Source: an alpha proteobacterium SCGC AAA028-C07 (GTDB lineage: Bacteria > Pseudomonadota > Alphaproteobacteria > Pelagibacterales > Pelagibacteraceae). Taken from it: a stretch of 64,000 nt of DNA. This document shows positions 26,794 through 35,149 of this stretch, piece by piece (the stretch's first letter is position 1; each line of letters starts with the position of its first letter). Location of the stretch: contig ATTB01000003.1 of NCBI GenBank assembly GCA_000419465.1, positions 1-64,000 of the forward strand, read 5' to 3'. A model generated the notes under the pieces. It saw only the letters and a program-made list of their open reading frames with translations, was not told the DNA's origin and did not search any database. The translations under genes and the position numbers were made by a program.

Positions 26794-27048
26794 TTATTGA
26801 GGGATTACTGAAATGTAAGTTCTTCCGAGTTTTTTCGTCTCGAATTTTACTACGCCGTTTACTTTAGAAAAAATAGTATGATCTTTACCCATACCAACAT
26901 TATTTCCTGGGAACATTTTTGTTCCTCTTTGTCTCATAATAATATTTCCAGCTATTACGGCTTGACCGCCAAACTTTTTAACGCCTAGTCGCCTTCCAGC
27001 ACTATCACGTCCGTTTTTCGTCGATCCACCAGCTTTTTTTGTTGCCAT
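26794..27048 (-). CDS. rpmA: 50S ribosomal protein L27
   Basis: L27 reaches toward the peptidyl-transferase centre. The start [21 protein letters not shown] is family-typical (quoted in part: [19 protein letters not shown]), followed by [20 protein letters not shown]. 84 residues, normal. Ten bases after rplU. Confidence 0.99.
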   Translation of the reverse strand: MATKKAGGSTKNGRDSAGRRLGVKKFGGQAVIAGNIIMRQRGTKMFPGNNVGMGKDHTIFSKVNGVVKFETKKLGRTYISVIPQ

Positions 27049-27058
27049 GATTTATTAT

Positions 27059-27451
27059 CTATTTTTTTGCTGTTGCTTTAGCTTCAGCTTTTTTTTCTAC
27101 AGTTGTATTTTTTGCTTCAGCTAAAAGTTTTCCACTTTTACCATAAATCTTTAAAATTTTCACTATTGAAACATGCTGTCTATGTCCACGTTTTCTTCTT
27201 GAATTTTGTCTTCTTCTTTTTTTAAAGATAATAACTTTGTCATTTCTTGCTTGTTTTAAAAGTTCCGCCTCAACATATGCTCCATCGATCATTGGAGAAC
27301 CTATTTCAGTCGTTGTATTGTCTGTTGTCAAAAGAACTTCTTTAAATTCAAATTTTTTACCAGCCTCATCATCAAGCTTTTCAACTCTAATAGTGTCGTT
27401 AGCTGACACTTTATATTGTTTACCGCCGGTTTTGATTACTGCAAAAGTCAT
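27059..27451 (-). CDS. rplU: 50S ribosomal protein L21
   Basis: Early-assembly protein of the large subunit. The core (MTFAVIKTGGKQYKVSANDTI quoted in part: AVIKTGGKQYKVS; FKKRRRQNSRRKRGHRQHVS quoted in part: RRRQNSRRKRGHRQ) covers about 1-103. A lysine/alanine-rich tail of about 25 residues extends beyond the usual 103-residue end, a feature often seen in alphaproteobacterial L21. First gene of the minus-strand run, with a clear promoter upstream. Confidence 0.98.
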   Translation of the reverse strand: MTFAVIKTGGKQYKVSANDTIRVEKLDDEAGKKFEFKEVLLTTDNTTTEIGSPMIDGAYVEAELLKQARNDKVIIFKKRRRQNSRRKRGHRQHVSIVKILKIYGKSGKLLAEAKNTTVEKKAEAKATAKK

Positions 27452-27475
27452 ATGTAATTTCTTTTAGGTCTGGGC

Positions 27476-27503
27476 AATATATATAGCCACCTTAGCTTGT
27501 CAA
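27476..27503 (-). promoter_or_regulatory. Sigma-70 promoter of the rplU operon
   Basis: Read on the minus strand, a perfect -35 TTGACA (27498-27503) is followed after 16 bases by TATATT (27476-27481). Initiation would fall near 27469, about 18 bases before the rplU ATG. It is the only strong promoter match seen before the ten-gene run that ends at rppH. Confidence 0.7.
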
Positions 27504-27533
27504 GATTGTGATTATGCCCAAGTGTATTGGTTT

Positions 27534-28295
27534 TTAGAAGTTATTTTTTAGATCTCTAATCTTCTTGAAAAAGTCGACTTCATTTAAATCTTCAAATCCT
27601 ATGCTTTTTTTAAATTCCAAATTATCAAATTTTAGAAAGATATTTAATCTCATTTCATCACTTAAAATAGAAGGCATGCTAGATAATTTATTTTTAATGT
27701 TACCGCTTATTAGATTAAATTTTTCTGTTAATTGAGAATTATCTTTATCTATTTCCATACAAAATTTTAGATTATTAATTGTATATTCGTGTCCACAGAA
27801 TATTTTTGTTTCAGGAGGCAGCGATCTAATTTTTTTTAAAGAATTTATCATCTCTAAATAAGAGCCTTCAAATAATCTTCCGCTTCCAAAAGAAAACAAA
27901 GTGTCTCCTGTAAAAACAGCCTCTTCATTTTTAAAATAATAAAAAATATGACCGGATGTATGACCAGGAACATGTTCTACCAAAACATCAGAGCCTTCAA
28001 AATTCCAAATTTGTTTATCATTTAAAAGTATATCAATTCCTGGAATTCTATTTTTGTCTTTTTCAAAACCTAATATTTGCGAATTAAATTTTTTCTTTAG
28101 TTCTAGATTGCCACCTATATGATCCGCATGGTGGTGGGTATTTAAAATATATTTTAGATTTAAATTTTTTTTTTTTAAAAAATTTGTAACAGGTTCTGAT
28201 TCTGAGGGATCAACAACGCATGCATTTTTAGTTTTTTTATTTTCAATTATATAAGCATAATTATCTTTTAGACACGGAATAATATGAATATCCAT
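27534..28295 (-). CDS. gloB: Hydroxyacylglutathione hydrolase (glyoxalase II)
   Basis: Metallo-beta-lactamase-fold hydrolase of S-lactoylglutathione. The binuclear metal motif THHHADH lies at 53-59, with further ligands in VPGHTSGH, FTGDTLFSFGSGRLFEG (quoted in part) and FCGHEYT. 253 residues, normal. It follows metW by 13 bases; metW-gloB pairs are seen in other alphaproteobacteria. It shares the SAM-II-controlled transcript, so its expression may follow methionine status by position rather than function. Confidence 0.96.
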   Translation of the reverse strand: MDIHIIPCLKDNYAYIIENKKTKNACVVDPSESEPVTNFLKKKNLNLKYILNTHHHADHIGGNLELKKKFNSQILGFEKDKNRIPGIDILLNDKQIWNFEGSDVLVEHVPGHTSGHIFYYFKNEEAVFTGDTLFSFGSGRLFEGSYLEMINSLKKIRSLPPETKIFCGHEYTINNLKFCMEIDKDNSQLTEKFNLISGNIKNKLSSMPSILSDEMRLNIFLKFDNLEFKKSIGFEDLNEVDFFKKIRDLKNNF

Positions 28296-28308
28296 AATTA
28301 AAAAATAA

Positions 28309-28911
28309 TTAGTTTTTTTTACTAATTAAAAAAACACCAAATTCAGAATAAAGATTTTTTATTTCCAAATTTAAATTTGTAATTACCGAAGATCTGTCTT
28401 GGGTTACCGCGATTGATTTTATTATGTTAATTTTGTCAGAATGACATAAATCAAAAAAATCTTTAATAGTGCACATATGTAAATTAGGTGTATCGTGCCA
28501 TGTATTAGGTAATGTTTTTGTAACTGGCATTCTTCCCTTAAGTAGCAAGCTAAATCTAACTTTCCAGTATCCAAAATTAGGAATTGAAACAATTGCGTTT
28601 TTTCCTATTCTTAAAAGCTCATGTAAAACTTTTCTAGGTTTGTAAAAAGCTTGTAGAGTTTGTGTTAGAATTACATAATCAAAAGATTGATCTGGATAAT
28701 TGACCAAATCCTTTTCGGCATCACCTTCAACAACAGAAAGGCCTTTGCTTAGACTTTCCTTAACTTTTTCGTGATCGATTTCAATGCCTCTAGCATCAAT
28801 TTTTTTTTCTTTTTTTAAGTGAAGAAGAATACTTCCATCACCACAACCTACATCGAGAACTTTTGAAAATGGTTTTATAAAATCTATTACTATTTTTGAC
28901 TCTAATTTCAT
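28309..28911 (-). CDS. metW: MetW-type SAM-dependent methyltransferase-fold protein
   Basis: MetW is known as the partner of homoserine O-acetyltransferase MetX in methionine synthesis. Seen: the SAM-binding loop VLDVGCGDGS at 18-27 in a class I methyltransferase fold, FDYVILTQTLQAF, and IVSIPNFGYWKVRFSLLLKGRMP (quoted in part: IPNFGYWKVR), strongly MetW-like. 200 residues, normal. No metX is next to it, although metX-metW is the usual pair. A SAM-II aptamer lies about 30-80 bases upstream on the same strand, supporting control by S-adenosylmethionine. Either MetX lies elsewhere or MetW now works alone. Confidence 0.92.
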   Translation of the reverse strand: MKLESKIVIDFIKPFSKVLDVGCGDGSILLHLKKEKKIDARGIEIDHEKVKESLSKGLSVVEGDAEKDLVNYPDQSFDYVILTQTLQAFYKPRKVLHELLRIGKNAIVSIPNFGYWKVRFSLLLKGRMPVTKTLPNTWHDTPNLHMCTIKDFFDLCHSDKINIIKSIAVTQDRSSVITNLNLEIKNLYSEFGVFLISKKN

Positions 28912-28918
28912 TTAAATT

Positions 28919-28942
28919 AAAAAACACTTTGAAGTGATTTTT
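28919..28942 (-). terminator. Weak hairpin and U-run between the SAM-II aptamer and metW
   Basis: On the minus strand CACT/AGTG closes a four-base loop; after one mismatch the stem is extended by an A-run pairing with a T-run, and the T-run (28919-28924) ends the element eight bases before metW. Its 5' arm touches the 3' pseudoknot strand of the riboswitch (28941-28945), so the two could exclude each other. It may be the expression platform; the stem is weak, so this is tentative. Confidence 0.35.
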
Positions 28943-28990
28943 ACCTCTTTAGCTGTTTATATGCGCTCGCAATTCGGTAAATCAGCGCAA
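28940..28990 (-). ncRNA. SAM-II riboswitch aptamer upstream of metW
   Basis: Read on the minus strand, the element has P1 TGCGCT (28984-28989) pairing with AGCGCA (28962-28967), a loop of GATTTACCGAATTGCG, then ATATAAACAGCTAAAGAGG. The loop bases TTACC (28976-28980) are complementary to GGTAA (28941-28945), forming the H-type pseudoknot of SAM-II. The sequence closely follows the published marine metagenomic SAM-II aptamer as I remember it, including GCGCTGATTTA, GCGCA/G and AGCTAAA-AGG. The GAGG within it is too far from the metW ATG to be its ribosome site. SAM-V, which shares the core and occurs in Pelagibacter, is the alternative. Confidence 0.85.
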
Positions 28991-28994
28991 ATGA

Positions 28995-29023
28995 TTTTTA
29001 TCTTAGGCATAATTTATTGTCAA
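28995..29023 (-). promoter_or_regulatory. Promoter of the SAM-II-metW-gloB transcript
   Basis: On the minus strand TTGACA (29018-29023) is followed after 17 bases by TAAAAA (28995-29000). The predicted start falls at about 28988, right at the first bases of the aptamer, which supports both calls. Confidence 0.6.
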
Positions 29024-29152
29024 TTTATTCGCTTTTATTGAGTGTCTTGTTGTTGTTTTTAAAAATTTTATAAGATTTATTTTTATAAATAGTATCAACC
29101 ATAATAGCATTGTGTTAATTAAAAAATAAAATCAGCAAAAGTTTATAAAAAT

Positions 29153-30232
29153 ATGGCTCTAAGATTTAAAAATTTTAATAATTTAAAATATGTAGGTGGA
29201 TTATCACAGATAAAAAATATTAAAGATCCAATAAAACTTTCTGCCAATGAATCTGCTTTAGGACCTTCAAAAAAAGCTATCAATGCTTTTATCAAAAACA
29301 GCAAAAAATTATCTAGGTATCCAGATGGAAACTCAAATATTTTAATTCAGTCGATATCAAAAAATTTACGATTAAATCCCAATAATATTATTATTGGCAA
29401 TGGTTCTGATGAAATTATCAGCTTAGCTTGTCAATTATTTTTAAAACCAAATGATGAAGTTATTGTTACCGAGTATAGTTTTTTAATGTACAGGATTTAT
29501 ACTAAAATCCACGGTGGCAAAGTTATTGTGGCACCAGAAGATGATTTTAAGGCAAATATAGATGGAATATTAGCGAAGGTAACTTCTAAAACTAAAATCG
29601 TTTTTTTGGCTAATCCAAACAATCCAACAGGAACATATTTAGATAAAAATGAAATGTTATTACTTAGAAAAAAATTACGTAGTAATATTTTATTAGTAGT
29701 TGATGACGCTTACTTTGAATTTGTTATTAACAAAGATTATGTATCTGGGTTAGATTTATTTAGAGGCCACAGCAATGTTCTGGTTACTAGATCTTTTTCT
29801 AAAATATATGGACTTGCTAGTTTAAGACTTGGTTGGGGCTACGGTCCAAAAAATATCATTTCTGCGATGAAGCTTATTAAACCGCCTTTTAATGTTAATT
29901 CAGCTGCACAAGTAGCTGGTGTAGAGGCTCTCAATGACAAAAATTGGTTAAAAAAGAATATAGAACACAATAGTAAGTGGGCTGACATTTTTTTTGAAAA
30001 TTTTGTAAATTTAGGAATTTTAACAAATGTACCTGTAGCAAATTTTTTCTTAATGCGTTTTGATAATAAAGAAATAACAGCGGATAAAGTTTACGATAAA
30101 TTTATTAAATCTAGGATTATATTGAGAAAAATGAAGGGTTATGGGTTATCTAATTCACTAAGAGTGACCATTGGAAATAATAAAGAAAATAACTTATTTT
30201 TAAAAACTCTGAATAAAATTTTTGATGTTTAA
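29153..30232 (+). CDS. hisC: Histidinol-phosphate / aromatic aminotransferase
   Basis: PLP aminotransferase of fold type I. Seen: ANESALGPSKKAI at 31-43, ANPNNPTG at 153-160, the PLP Lys217 in SFSKIYGLASLRLGW, and a conserved C-terminal LRVTIG. 359 residues, normal for HisC. The tyrA gene overlaps its 3' end, and no other his gene is nearby, so it may act mainly or also as an aromatic aminotransferase in tyrosine/phenylalanine synthesis. Dual use is known for this family. Confidence 0.92.
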   Translation: MALRFKNFNNLKYVGGLSQIKNIKDPIKLSANESALGPSKKAINAFIKNSKKLSRYPDGNSNILIQSISKNLRLNPNNIIIGNGSDEIISLACQLFLKPNDEVIVTEYSFLMYRIYTKIHGGKVIVAPEDDFKANIDGILAKVTSKTKIVFLANPNNPTGTYLDKNEMLLLRKKLRSNILLVVDDAYFEFVINKDYVSGLDLFRGHSNVLVTRSFSKIYGLASLRLGWGYGPKNIISAMKLIKPPFNVNSAAQVAGVEALNDKNWLKKNIEHNSKWADIFFENFVNLGILTNVPVANFFLMRFDNKEITADKVYDKFIKSRIILRKMKGYGLSNSLRVTIGNNKENNLFLKTLNKIFDV

Positions 30233-31127
30233 TAAAATAACAATAATTGGATTAGGCTTAATTGGATCTTCGATTGCAAGGGCCATTAAAAAAAATCATT
30301 TATGCAAAAATTTAGTTGCTCACGATAAGTCTAAGAGAGTTTTAAAAAAAATATTAAAACTAAAAATAACCAACCATATAGAACCAAATTTAAAAAAAAG
30401 CGTTCAAGATTCTGATTTAGTAATTATTTGCACTCCATTAGGAACTTATAAGAATATAGTTTCTGTAATTAAAAACTACTTAAAAAATACTTGTATTTTA
30501 ACTGATGTTGGTTCGGCAAAAATTTTTGTAACTAATACGGTTAATAAATTAATTAATAAAAATACTATATGGATTCCTGCTCATCCTGTCGCTGGCACAG
30601 AACAGAGTGGCCCAGAAGCTGGTTTTGCTGATTTATTTAAAAATAGATGGTGCATCATTACGCCAATAAATAAAAAAAATCCTAACTCTTTAAAAAAATT
30701 AAATAATTTCTGGAAAAAAATTGGCAGTAAAGTTCAATATATGACAGCTGAACATCATGATAAGGTTATGGCAATTACGAGTCATATTCCTCATTTAATA
30801 GCTTATAATATTGTAGGTACAGCGGCTAATCTTGAGAAAGATACCAAATCAGAAGTGATTAAATATAGCGCCAGCGGATTTAGAGATTTTACTAGAATTG
30901 CATCTTCAGATCCTACTATGTGGAGAGATATTGCTCTTAATAACCGAAAACAGATTCTTCATATGTTAGAAAAATTTAATTTAGATTTAAGTAATTTAAA
31001 AAGCGCAATTATAAAAAAAGATGCAAATAAATTATTTAAACTTTTTTCTAAAACTAGAAAAATTAGACAAGCTATAGTGAAAGCCGGTCAGGATATTAAC
31101 AGTCCTAATTTTGGTAGGAAGAATTAA
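30225..31127 (+). CDS. tyrA: Prephenate/arogenate dehydrogenase
   Basis: NAD(P)-dependent oxidative decarboxylation toward tyrosine. Rossmann motif GLGLIGSS at 9-16, VIICTPLGTY, LTDVGSAK and HPVAGTEQSGPEAG are all diagnostic. The reading frame is open three bases further to a TTG at 30222, but the ATG at 30225 gives the typical N-terminus. 300 residues, without chorismate mutase or ACT domain. It overlaps hisC by eight bases and shares a TTAA stop overlap with the convergent plsC-like gene. Confidence 0.94.
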   Translation: MFNKITIIGLGLIGSSIARAIKKNHLCKNLVAHDKSKRVLKKILKLKITNHIEPNLKKSVQDSDLVIICTPLGTYKNIVSVIKNYLKNTCILTDVGSAKIFVTNTVNKLINKNTIWIPAHPVAGTEQSGPEAGFADLFKNRWCIITPINKKNPNSLKKLNNFWKKIGSKVQYMTAEHHDKVMAITSHIPHLIAYNIVGTAANLEKDTKSEVIKYSASGFRDFTRIASSDPTMWRDIALNNRKQILHMLEKFNLDLSNLKSAIIKKDANKLFKLFSKTRKIRQAIVKAGQDINSPNFGRKN

Positions 31128-31813
31128 TCGTAAATTTCTTTTTCGAGTTTATTCATGAAATCATTCATGTTTAAACCTGGCTTAATTGGTTTTTTAAATT
31201 CAATACAGATTTCACCCGGAAATCTCATAAAACTGTCTCTAGGCCACACATCACCAGTATTTAATTTAACAGGTATACAAGCAACATTTGCTTTTTCATA
31301 AATTCTAGAAACCCCCTTTTTTAGAGGAGCTCTTTCATTATTTTTAATTCTCGTTCCTTGTGGAAAAATAATTAAAGGAGATGTCTCTTTGTTAATAGTT
31401 TCGGCAGTTTTTTCTAAAAAAATAAGATGATCTTTAGTAACCTTCTCTCTATGAGTTCCTATAAATCCTAATTTTTTTATGCACCATCCATAAAATGGAA
31501 TTTTAAATAATTCAGCTTTAACAATAAAAATAGGAGCATTAAGCACTGCGTTAAAAACAAAAGTTTCACAAATCGATTGATGCGCAGAGGCTATAAAAAA
31601 TTTTCTATCTTTTGGTATGTTCTCCAATCCTTTAAATATTATTTTTGTATTAATAATAAATCTTACGCAAAAGATGATATAAAAGCCCAACATACGAGCT
31701 AACCATTGCATTGCTGCCTTTGGCATTACGAGAGTTGGTAAAGCTAATAATGTTGAGAAAAAAGAGCCACAATAAGTTGCAAAATTAAATACCAGAGATC
31801 TTAAAAAGTGCAT
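31124..31813 (-). CDS. plsC: 1-acyl-glycerol-3-phosphate acyltransferase-like protein
   Basis: Lysophosphatidate acyltransferase family, inner-membrane associated. An N-terminal hydrophobic stretch (about 8-55) precedes the acyltransferase blocks. The catalytic motif reads SAHQSICET (His78 to Glu83), an HX4E form in place of the textbook HX4D, and block III reads FPQGTR at 150-155. Both variants are common in alphaproteobacterial members. 229 residues, normal. Its start abuts the lysA stop, so it ends the argH-lptM-lysA-plsC run. Exact acyl acceptor unknown. Confidence 0.85.
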   Translation of the reverse strand: MHFLRSLVFNFATYCGSFFSTLLALPTLVMPKAAMQWLARMLGFYIIFCVRFIINTKIIFKGLENIPKDRKFFIASAHQSICETFVFNAVLNAPIFIVKAELFKIPFYGWCIKKLGFIGTHREKVTKDHLIFLEKTAETINKETSPLIIFPQGTRIKNNERAPLKKGVSRIYEKANVACIPVKLNTGDVWPRDSFMRFPGEICIEFKKPIKPGLNMNDFMNKLEKEIYD

Positions 31814-33049
31814 TTAATTAATCAAAGATTCCAATTTTTGCCTTTGTTTTATTATTTTATATTTATTTTTATTAATTAAAATTTCTGCAGAATAAGGTCT
31901 TGTATTGTAATTTGAAGCTAGAGATCTTCCATACGCTCCAATATTATCAATACAAACGTAATCACCCTCATTAAGTTTTTGATATTTATTATAAGAAATA
32001 AATGTATCTGAGCTTTCACATACCGGACCAACAAATTCAGTATTTTTCTTAACAATAGAGTTATTTTTTAGCAGGGGGTAAATTTGATGTTTAGCACCAT
32101 ATAGAGCTGGTCTGATTAGATCATTCATCGCGGCATCGATAACTATAAATTTTTTCCCTGGTGCATCTTTTGGGTAAATAACTTTAGATATCAATACTCC
32201 AGTATTGCCACAAATAGATCTTCCTGGTTCAAATATAATCTCAACATTATTCGTTTTTTTAAATTTAAGAACAAGATTTGAGTATTCTTTTAGATTAAAT
32301 TTTTTATCACTATTTGAATATGGGATACCGGTTCCACCACCTAAATCGATATATTTTAAATTTATTCCAATTAGGTTAATTTTTTTATTAAAGTTTGAGA
32401 GCGCATTTAAAACTTTTTTGAAAGGATTAATGTCCATAATTTGAGAACCAATATGAACGCTAATTGCTTCAAATTTTATATACTCATAATGATATTGATT
32501 GTTAAATATTTCCAAACAAACATTCATTGAAATGCCAAATTTGTTATCTTTTTTTCCCGTAGATATTTTTTTATTAGTTTTGGCTGAGATATTAGGATTA
32601 ATTCGGATTCCTACTGAGACAATTTTATTATTTTTTTTTGCAATTTTGTTAATAGCTCTTATTTCAGCCTCCGACTCTGCGTTGATCAAGAGAATTTCCT
32701 TTTTAATTGCAAAATCTAATTCTTCTTCTGTCTTACCAACTCCGGAAAAAACTATTTTTTTAGGAGAAATACCTGCTTTAAGAGCAATTTTTAATTCACC
32801 AATTGAAACAACGTCTGCCCCAGAGCCTAGTTTTTTTAATTCAGAAATAAGTTTTAAATTTGAATTTGATTTTACCGAAAAGCAAATCAGTGGATTAATT
32901 TTTATAAAAGACTTCTTAAAATTATTAAAATTAAATCTTAGCTGACTTAGAGAATAAAGATAAAATGGAGTTTTAACTCTTGTTGTTACTTTCGATATAG
33001 CAATATTTTCAAAAAATAATTTTTTATTTTTGAATTTTAGAAAATTCAT
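31814..33049 (-). CDS. lysA: Diaminopimelate decarboxylase
   Basis: Final step of lysine synthesis. Fold type III PLP enzyme with the PLP Lys60 in CFSVKSNSN, the phosphate loop DLGGGTGIPY, EPGRSICGNTG, and CESSDTF near the C-terminus with the substrate-binding Cys. 411 residues, normal. dapD and dapE of the same pathway lie at 56-58 kb in this window. Start overlaps the stop of the small lipoprotein gene by one base (TAATG). Confidence 0.97.
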   Translation of the reverse strand: MNFLKFKNKKLFFENIAISKVTTRVKTPFYLYSLSQLRFNFNNFKKSFIKINPLICFSVKSNSNLKLISELKKLGSGADVVSIGELKIALKAGISPKKIVFSGVGKTEEELDFAIKKEILLINAESEAEIRAINKIAKKNNKIVSVGIRINPNISAKTNKKISTGKKDNKFGISMNVCLEIFNNQYHYEYIKFEAISVHIGSQIMDINPFKKVLNALSNFNKKINLIGINLKYIDLGGGTGIPYSNSDKKFNLKEYSNLVLKFKKTNNVEIIFEPGRSICGNTGVLISKVIYPKDAPGKKFIVIDAAMNDLIRPALYGAKHQIYPLLKNNSIVKKNTEFVGPVCESSDTFISYNKYQKLNEGDYVCIDNIGAYGRSLASNYNTRPYSAEILINKNKYKIIKQRQKLESLIN

Positions 33050-33189
33050 TAAATGATTTTGATATCAATTTTAGATTCTAAAGATTGTTTTTCAAAATTA
33101 TTATTAGAAGATTGGTAAACAGGATTATTTTTTACACCGCAAGATGTAGTTAAAAATAATATTGATAACGCTAATAATATTCTAATCAT
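33049..33189 (-). CDS. lptM: Small LptM-like lipoprotein (46 aa)
   Basis: A 46-residue protein with a lipoprotein signal: MIRILLALSILFLTTSCG, where LTTSC is the lipobox and Cys17 the lipidation site. CGVKNNPVY after the Cys resembles the CGxKGPLxxP opening of LptM/YifL lipoproteins, which stabilise LptD in the outer membrane; the small gene between argH and lysA is a known alphaproteobacterial place for it. Its ATG overlaps the argH stop (ATGA) and its TAA overlaps the lysA ATG, so all three are coupled. Function by family and position only; the tail after Pro23 is not conserved-looking. Confidence 0.82.
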   Translation of the reverse strand: MIRILLALSILFLTTSCGVKNNPVYQSSNNNFEKQSLESKIDIKII

Positions 33190-34574
33190 TTAAACTCTTT
33201 TTGATATTTTTTTATCATTTTATTAACATTAAACGGTGATGTTCCGCCATAAGATTTTTTTGAATTAACTGAATTTTTCAAATCAAACATTTTTAAAACA
33301 TCTTTTTCTACGCTTTTTTCAACTTTTTTTATCGTTAAAAAATCTAACTCATCAAGTGTTTGATTATTTTTTTCAGCTATATTTACAAGAGTTGCAGATT
33401 TTTTATGCGCTTCTCTAAATGACATTCCTTTTTTTACTAAATAATCAGCAAAATCTGTTGCAGTAGTAAAACCTAATTTTGCAGCAGCCAGCATTTTAAT
33501 TTTATTTGGCTTCATTCCATCCACTAGTTCTGTAGCAAGTTGGATGTTTAATAAAAGAGTATCGTATGAATCGAATACACTCTCCTTGTCTTCTTGCATG
33601 TCCTTAAAGTAGGCAAGTGGTAAGCCTTTCATGGTAGTTAACATAGAAGTTAATTGTCCAAATATTCTTCCAGTTTTACCTCTTATTAGTTCTGCAGAAT
33701 CCGGATTCTTTTTTTGAGGCATGATTGAAGATCCCGTTAACAAACTATCTTCGAGAGTGATCAAATTTACAAGGTCCGAATTCCAAATAATAATTTCTTC
33801 AGCAAGTCTTGAAAGATGTACTGAGCACAAAGAGGCTATAAATAAGAATTCAATAGCAAAATCTCTGTCAGAAACTGAATCAATAGAATTGTCAGTAGGT
33901 TTTTTAAATCCAAGTTTTTTTGAAGTAAAGTGTCTATCAATATTGTATGAGGTTCCAGCAAGAGCCGCAGAACCTAATGGATTTTCATTAATATTTTCTA
34001 AGAAATTTTTAATTCTTTTTTTATCTCTTTTGAACATTTCTACGTACGCCAATAAATAATGTGAAAACAGCACCGGCTGAGCATTTTTAAGATGCGTAAA
34101 TCCAGGCATAATTACATCAATATTTTTTTTAGCTTTATTTAAAAAACTGTTGATGAGTATAGTTAAATTTTTATCAATAATGTTTGCAGATTTTTTTACC
34201 CAAAGTTTAAAATCTGTTACCACCTGATCATTTCTCGATCTTGCTGTATGAAGAAATCCAGCGTGATCTCCTATAATCTCAAATAATCTTTTTTCAATAT
34301 TAAGATGAATGTCTTCATATTCTTTTTTAAATTCAAATTTATTTTTTTGTATTTCTATTTTAATTTTTTTTAATCCAGAAATAATTTTTTTGGCAGATTC
34401 ACTATTAATAATTTTCTGCTTCGATAACATTTCGCAATGAGCAATAGATGCGTCAATATCTTCATTGAAAAGTCTTTTATCTATATCGATCGAAGAATTA
34501 ATCGATTGCAAAAGTTTTGATGTAGGCTTTTTAACTCTTGTGCCCCACACTTTATTTTTATTTCCTTTAGTCAT
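33186..34574 (-). CDS. argH: Argininosuccinate lyase
   Basis: Last step of arginine synthesis: argininosuccinate to arginine and fumarate. Seen: TARSRNDQVVTDFKLW near 110, TSYNIDR, and the signature GSSIMPQKKNPD near 280. Start KVWGTRVKKPTS is typical. 462 residues, normal. argB lies at 59 kb, argG is not in the window. Divergent from tlpA with only 27 bases between start codons, so the promoters must overlap. Confidence 0.97.
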   Translation of the reverse strand: MTKGNKNKVWGTRVKKPTSKLLQSINSSIDIDKRLFNEDIDASIAHCEMLSKQKIINSESAKKIISGLKKIKIEIQKNKFEFKKEYEDIHLNIEKRLFEIIGDHAGFLHTARSRNDQVVTDFKLWVKKSANIIDKNLTILINSFLNKAKKNIDVIMPGFTHLKNAQPVLFSHYLLAYVEMFKRDKKRIKNFLENINENPLGSAALAGTSYNIDRHFTSKKLGFKKPTDNSIDSVSDRDFAIEFLFIASLCSVHLSRLAEEIIIWNSDLVNLITLEDSLLTGSSIMPQKKNPDSAELIRGKTGRIFGQLTSMLTTMKGLPLAYFKDMQEDKESVFDSYDTLLLNIQLATELVDGMKPNKIKMLAAAKLGFTTATDFADYLVKKGMSFREAHKKSATLVNIAEKNNQTLDELDFLTIKKVEKSVEKDVLKMFDLKNSVNSKKSYGGTSPFNVNKMIKKYQKEFK

Positions 34575-34601
34575 ATTTTTAATAATATATAAAACTAAAC
34601 T

Positions 34602-35147
34602 ATGTTTTTTTTACGTAATTCTTTTAAATTTTTAGTTTATTTAACTAGTTTATTATTATTTATTACTAATCACTCTTTATCACAACCCATTAAAGATCTT
34701 CCCTTCAAGAACATAGTTGTGCATGAGGTGCCAAAAGAAATTATTGGTGAAGAATTTATAGATTTCTCTGGTAAAAAATTAAAGTTTAATAAATTTGATC
34801 ATCCAATAAATTTAATTAATTTTTGGTCTACCTGGTGCGTACCTTGTAAAGAAGAAATGCCCTCCATTGATAAATTGGTTGATCTTGTGGGCAAAGATAA
34901 AATAAAAATATTTGCTATTAACCTTGAAAAAATAAATAAGAAAAAAACTGATAAATTTTTTACTGATTTAAAAATTAAGAATTTTTCTACTTATTATGAT
35001 CCAGAGTACGTTTTGGCTAACAAAATTGGATTGAGAGGCTTGCCAACAACTCTAATTGTCGATCGTAACGGTAAAGAAATAGCAAGAGTTATAGGCTCCA
35101 TTAATTTTGCAGATGAAAAATTTATTATTTGGCTAAAAAATCTTTAG
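34602..35147 (+). CDS. tlpA: TlpA-type periplasmic thiol-disulfide oxidoreductase
   Basis: Thioredoxin-fold protein exported by an N-terminal signal or anchor (hydrophobic 8-27, LSQPI). The redox site is WSTWCVPCKEEMPS with Cys79 and Cys82, and the cis-Pro loop reads GLRGLPTTLIVDRNG. 181 residues, normal. TlpA/ResA proteins reduce apocytochrome c or CuA-site cysteines; here it stands beside argH as in many alphaproteobacteria, where it has no close cytochrome genes. The exact partner is unknown. Confidence 0.87.
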   Translation: MFFLRNSFKFLVYLTSLLLFITNHSLSQPIKDLPFKNIVVHEVPKEIIGEEFIDFSGKKLKFNKFDHPINLINFWSTWCVPCKEEMPSIDKLVDLVGKDKIKIFAINLEKINKKKTDKFFTDLKIKNFSTYYDPEYVLANKIGLRGLPTTLIVDRNGKEIARVIGSINFADEKFIIWLKNL

Positions 35148-35149
35148 GC

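Noticed and set aside
29024-29152. A second riboswitch or small gene upstream of hisC
   Set aside because: The sequence is AT-rich without a stable stem, conserved aptamer core or start-codon context; it most likely holds only divergent promoters.
31124-31813. Broken acyltransferase because of HX4E instead of HX4D
   Set aside because: The Glu variant with FPQGTR occurs in many alphaproteobacterial members, and the frame is intact with normal length.
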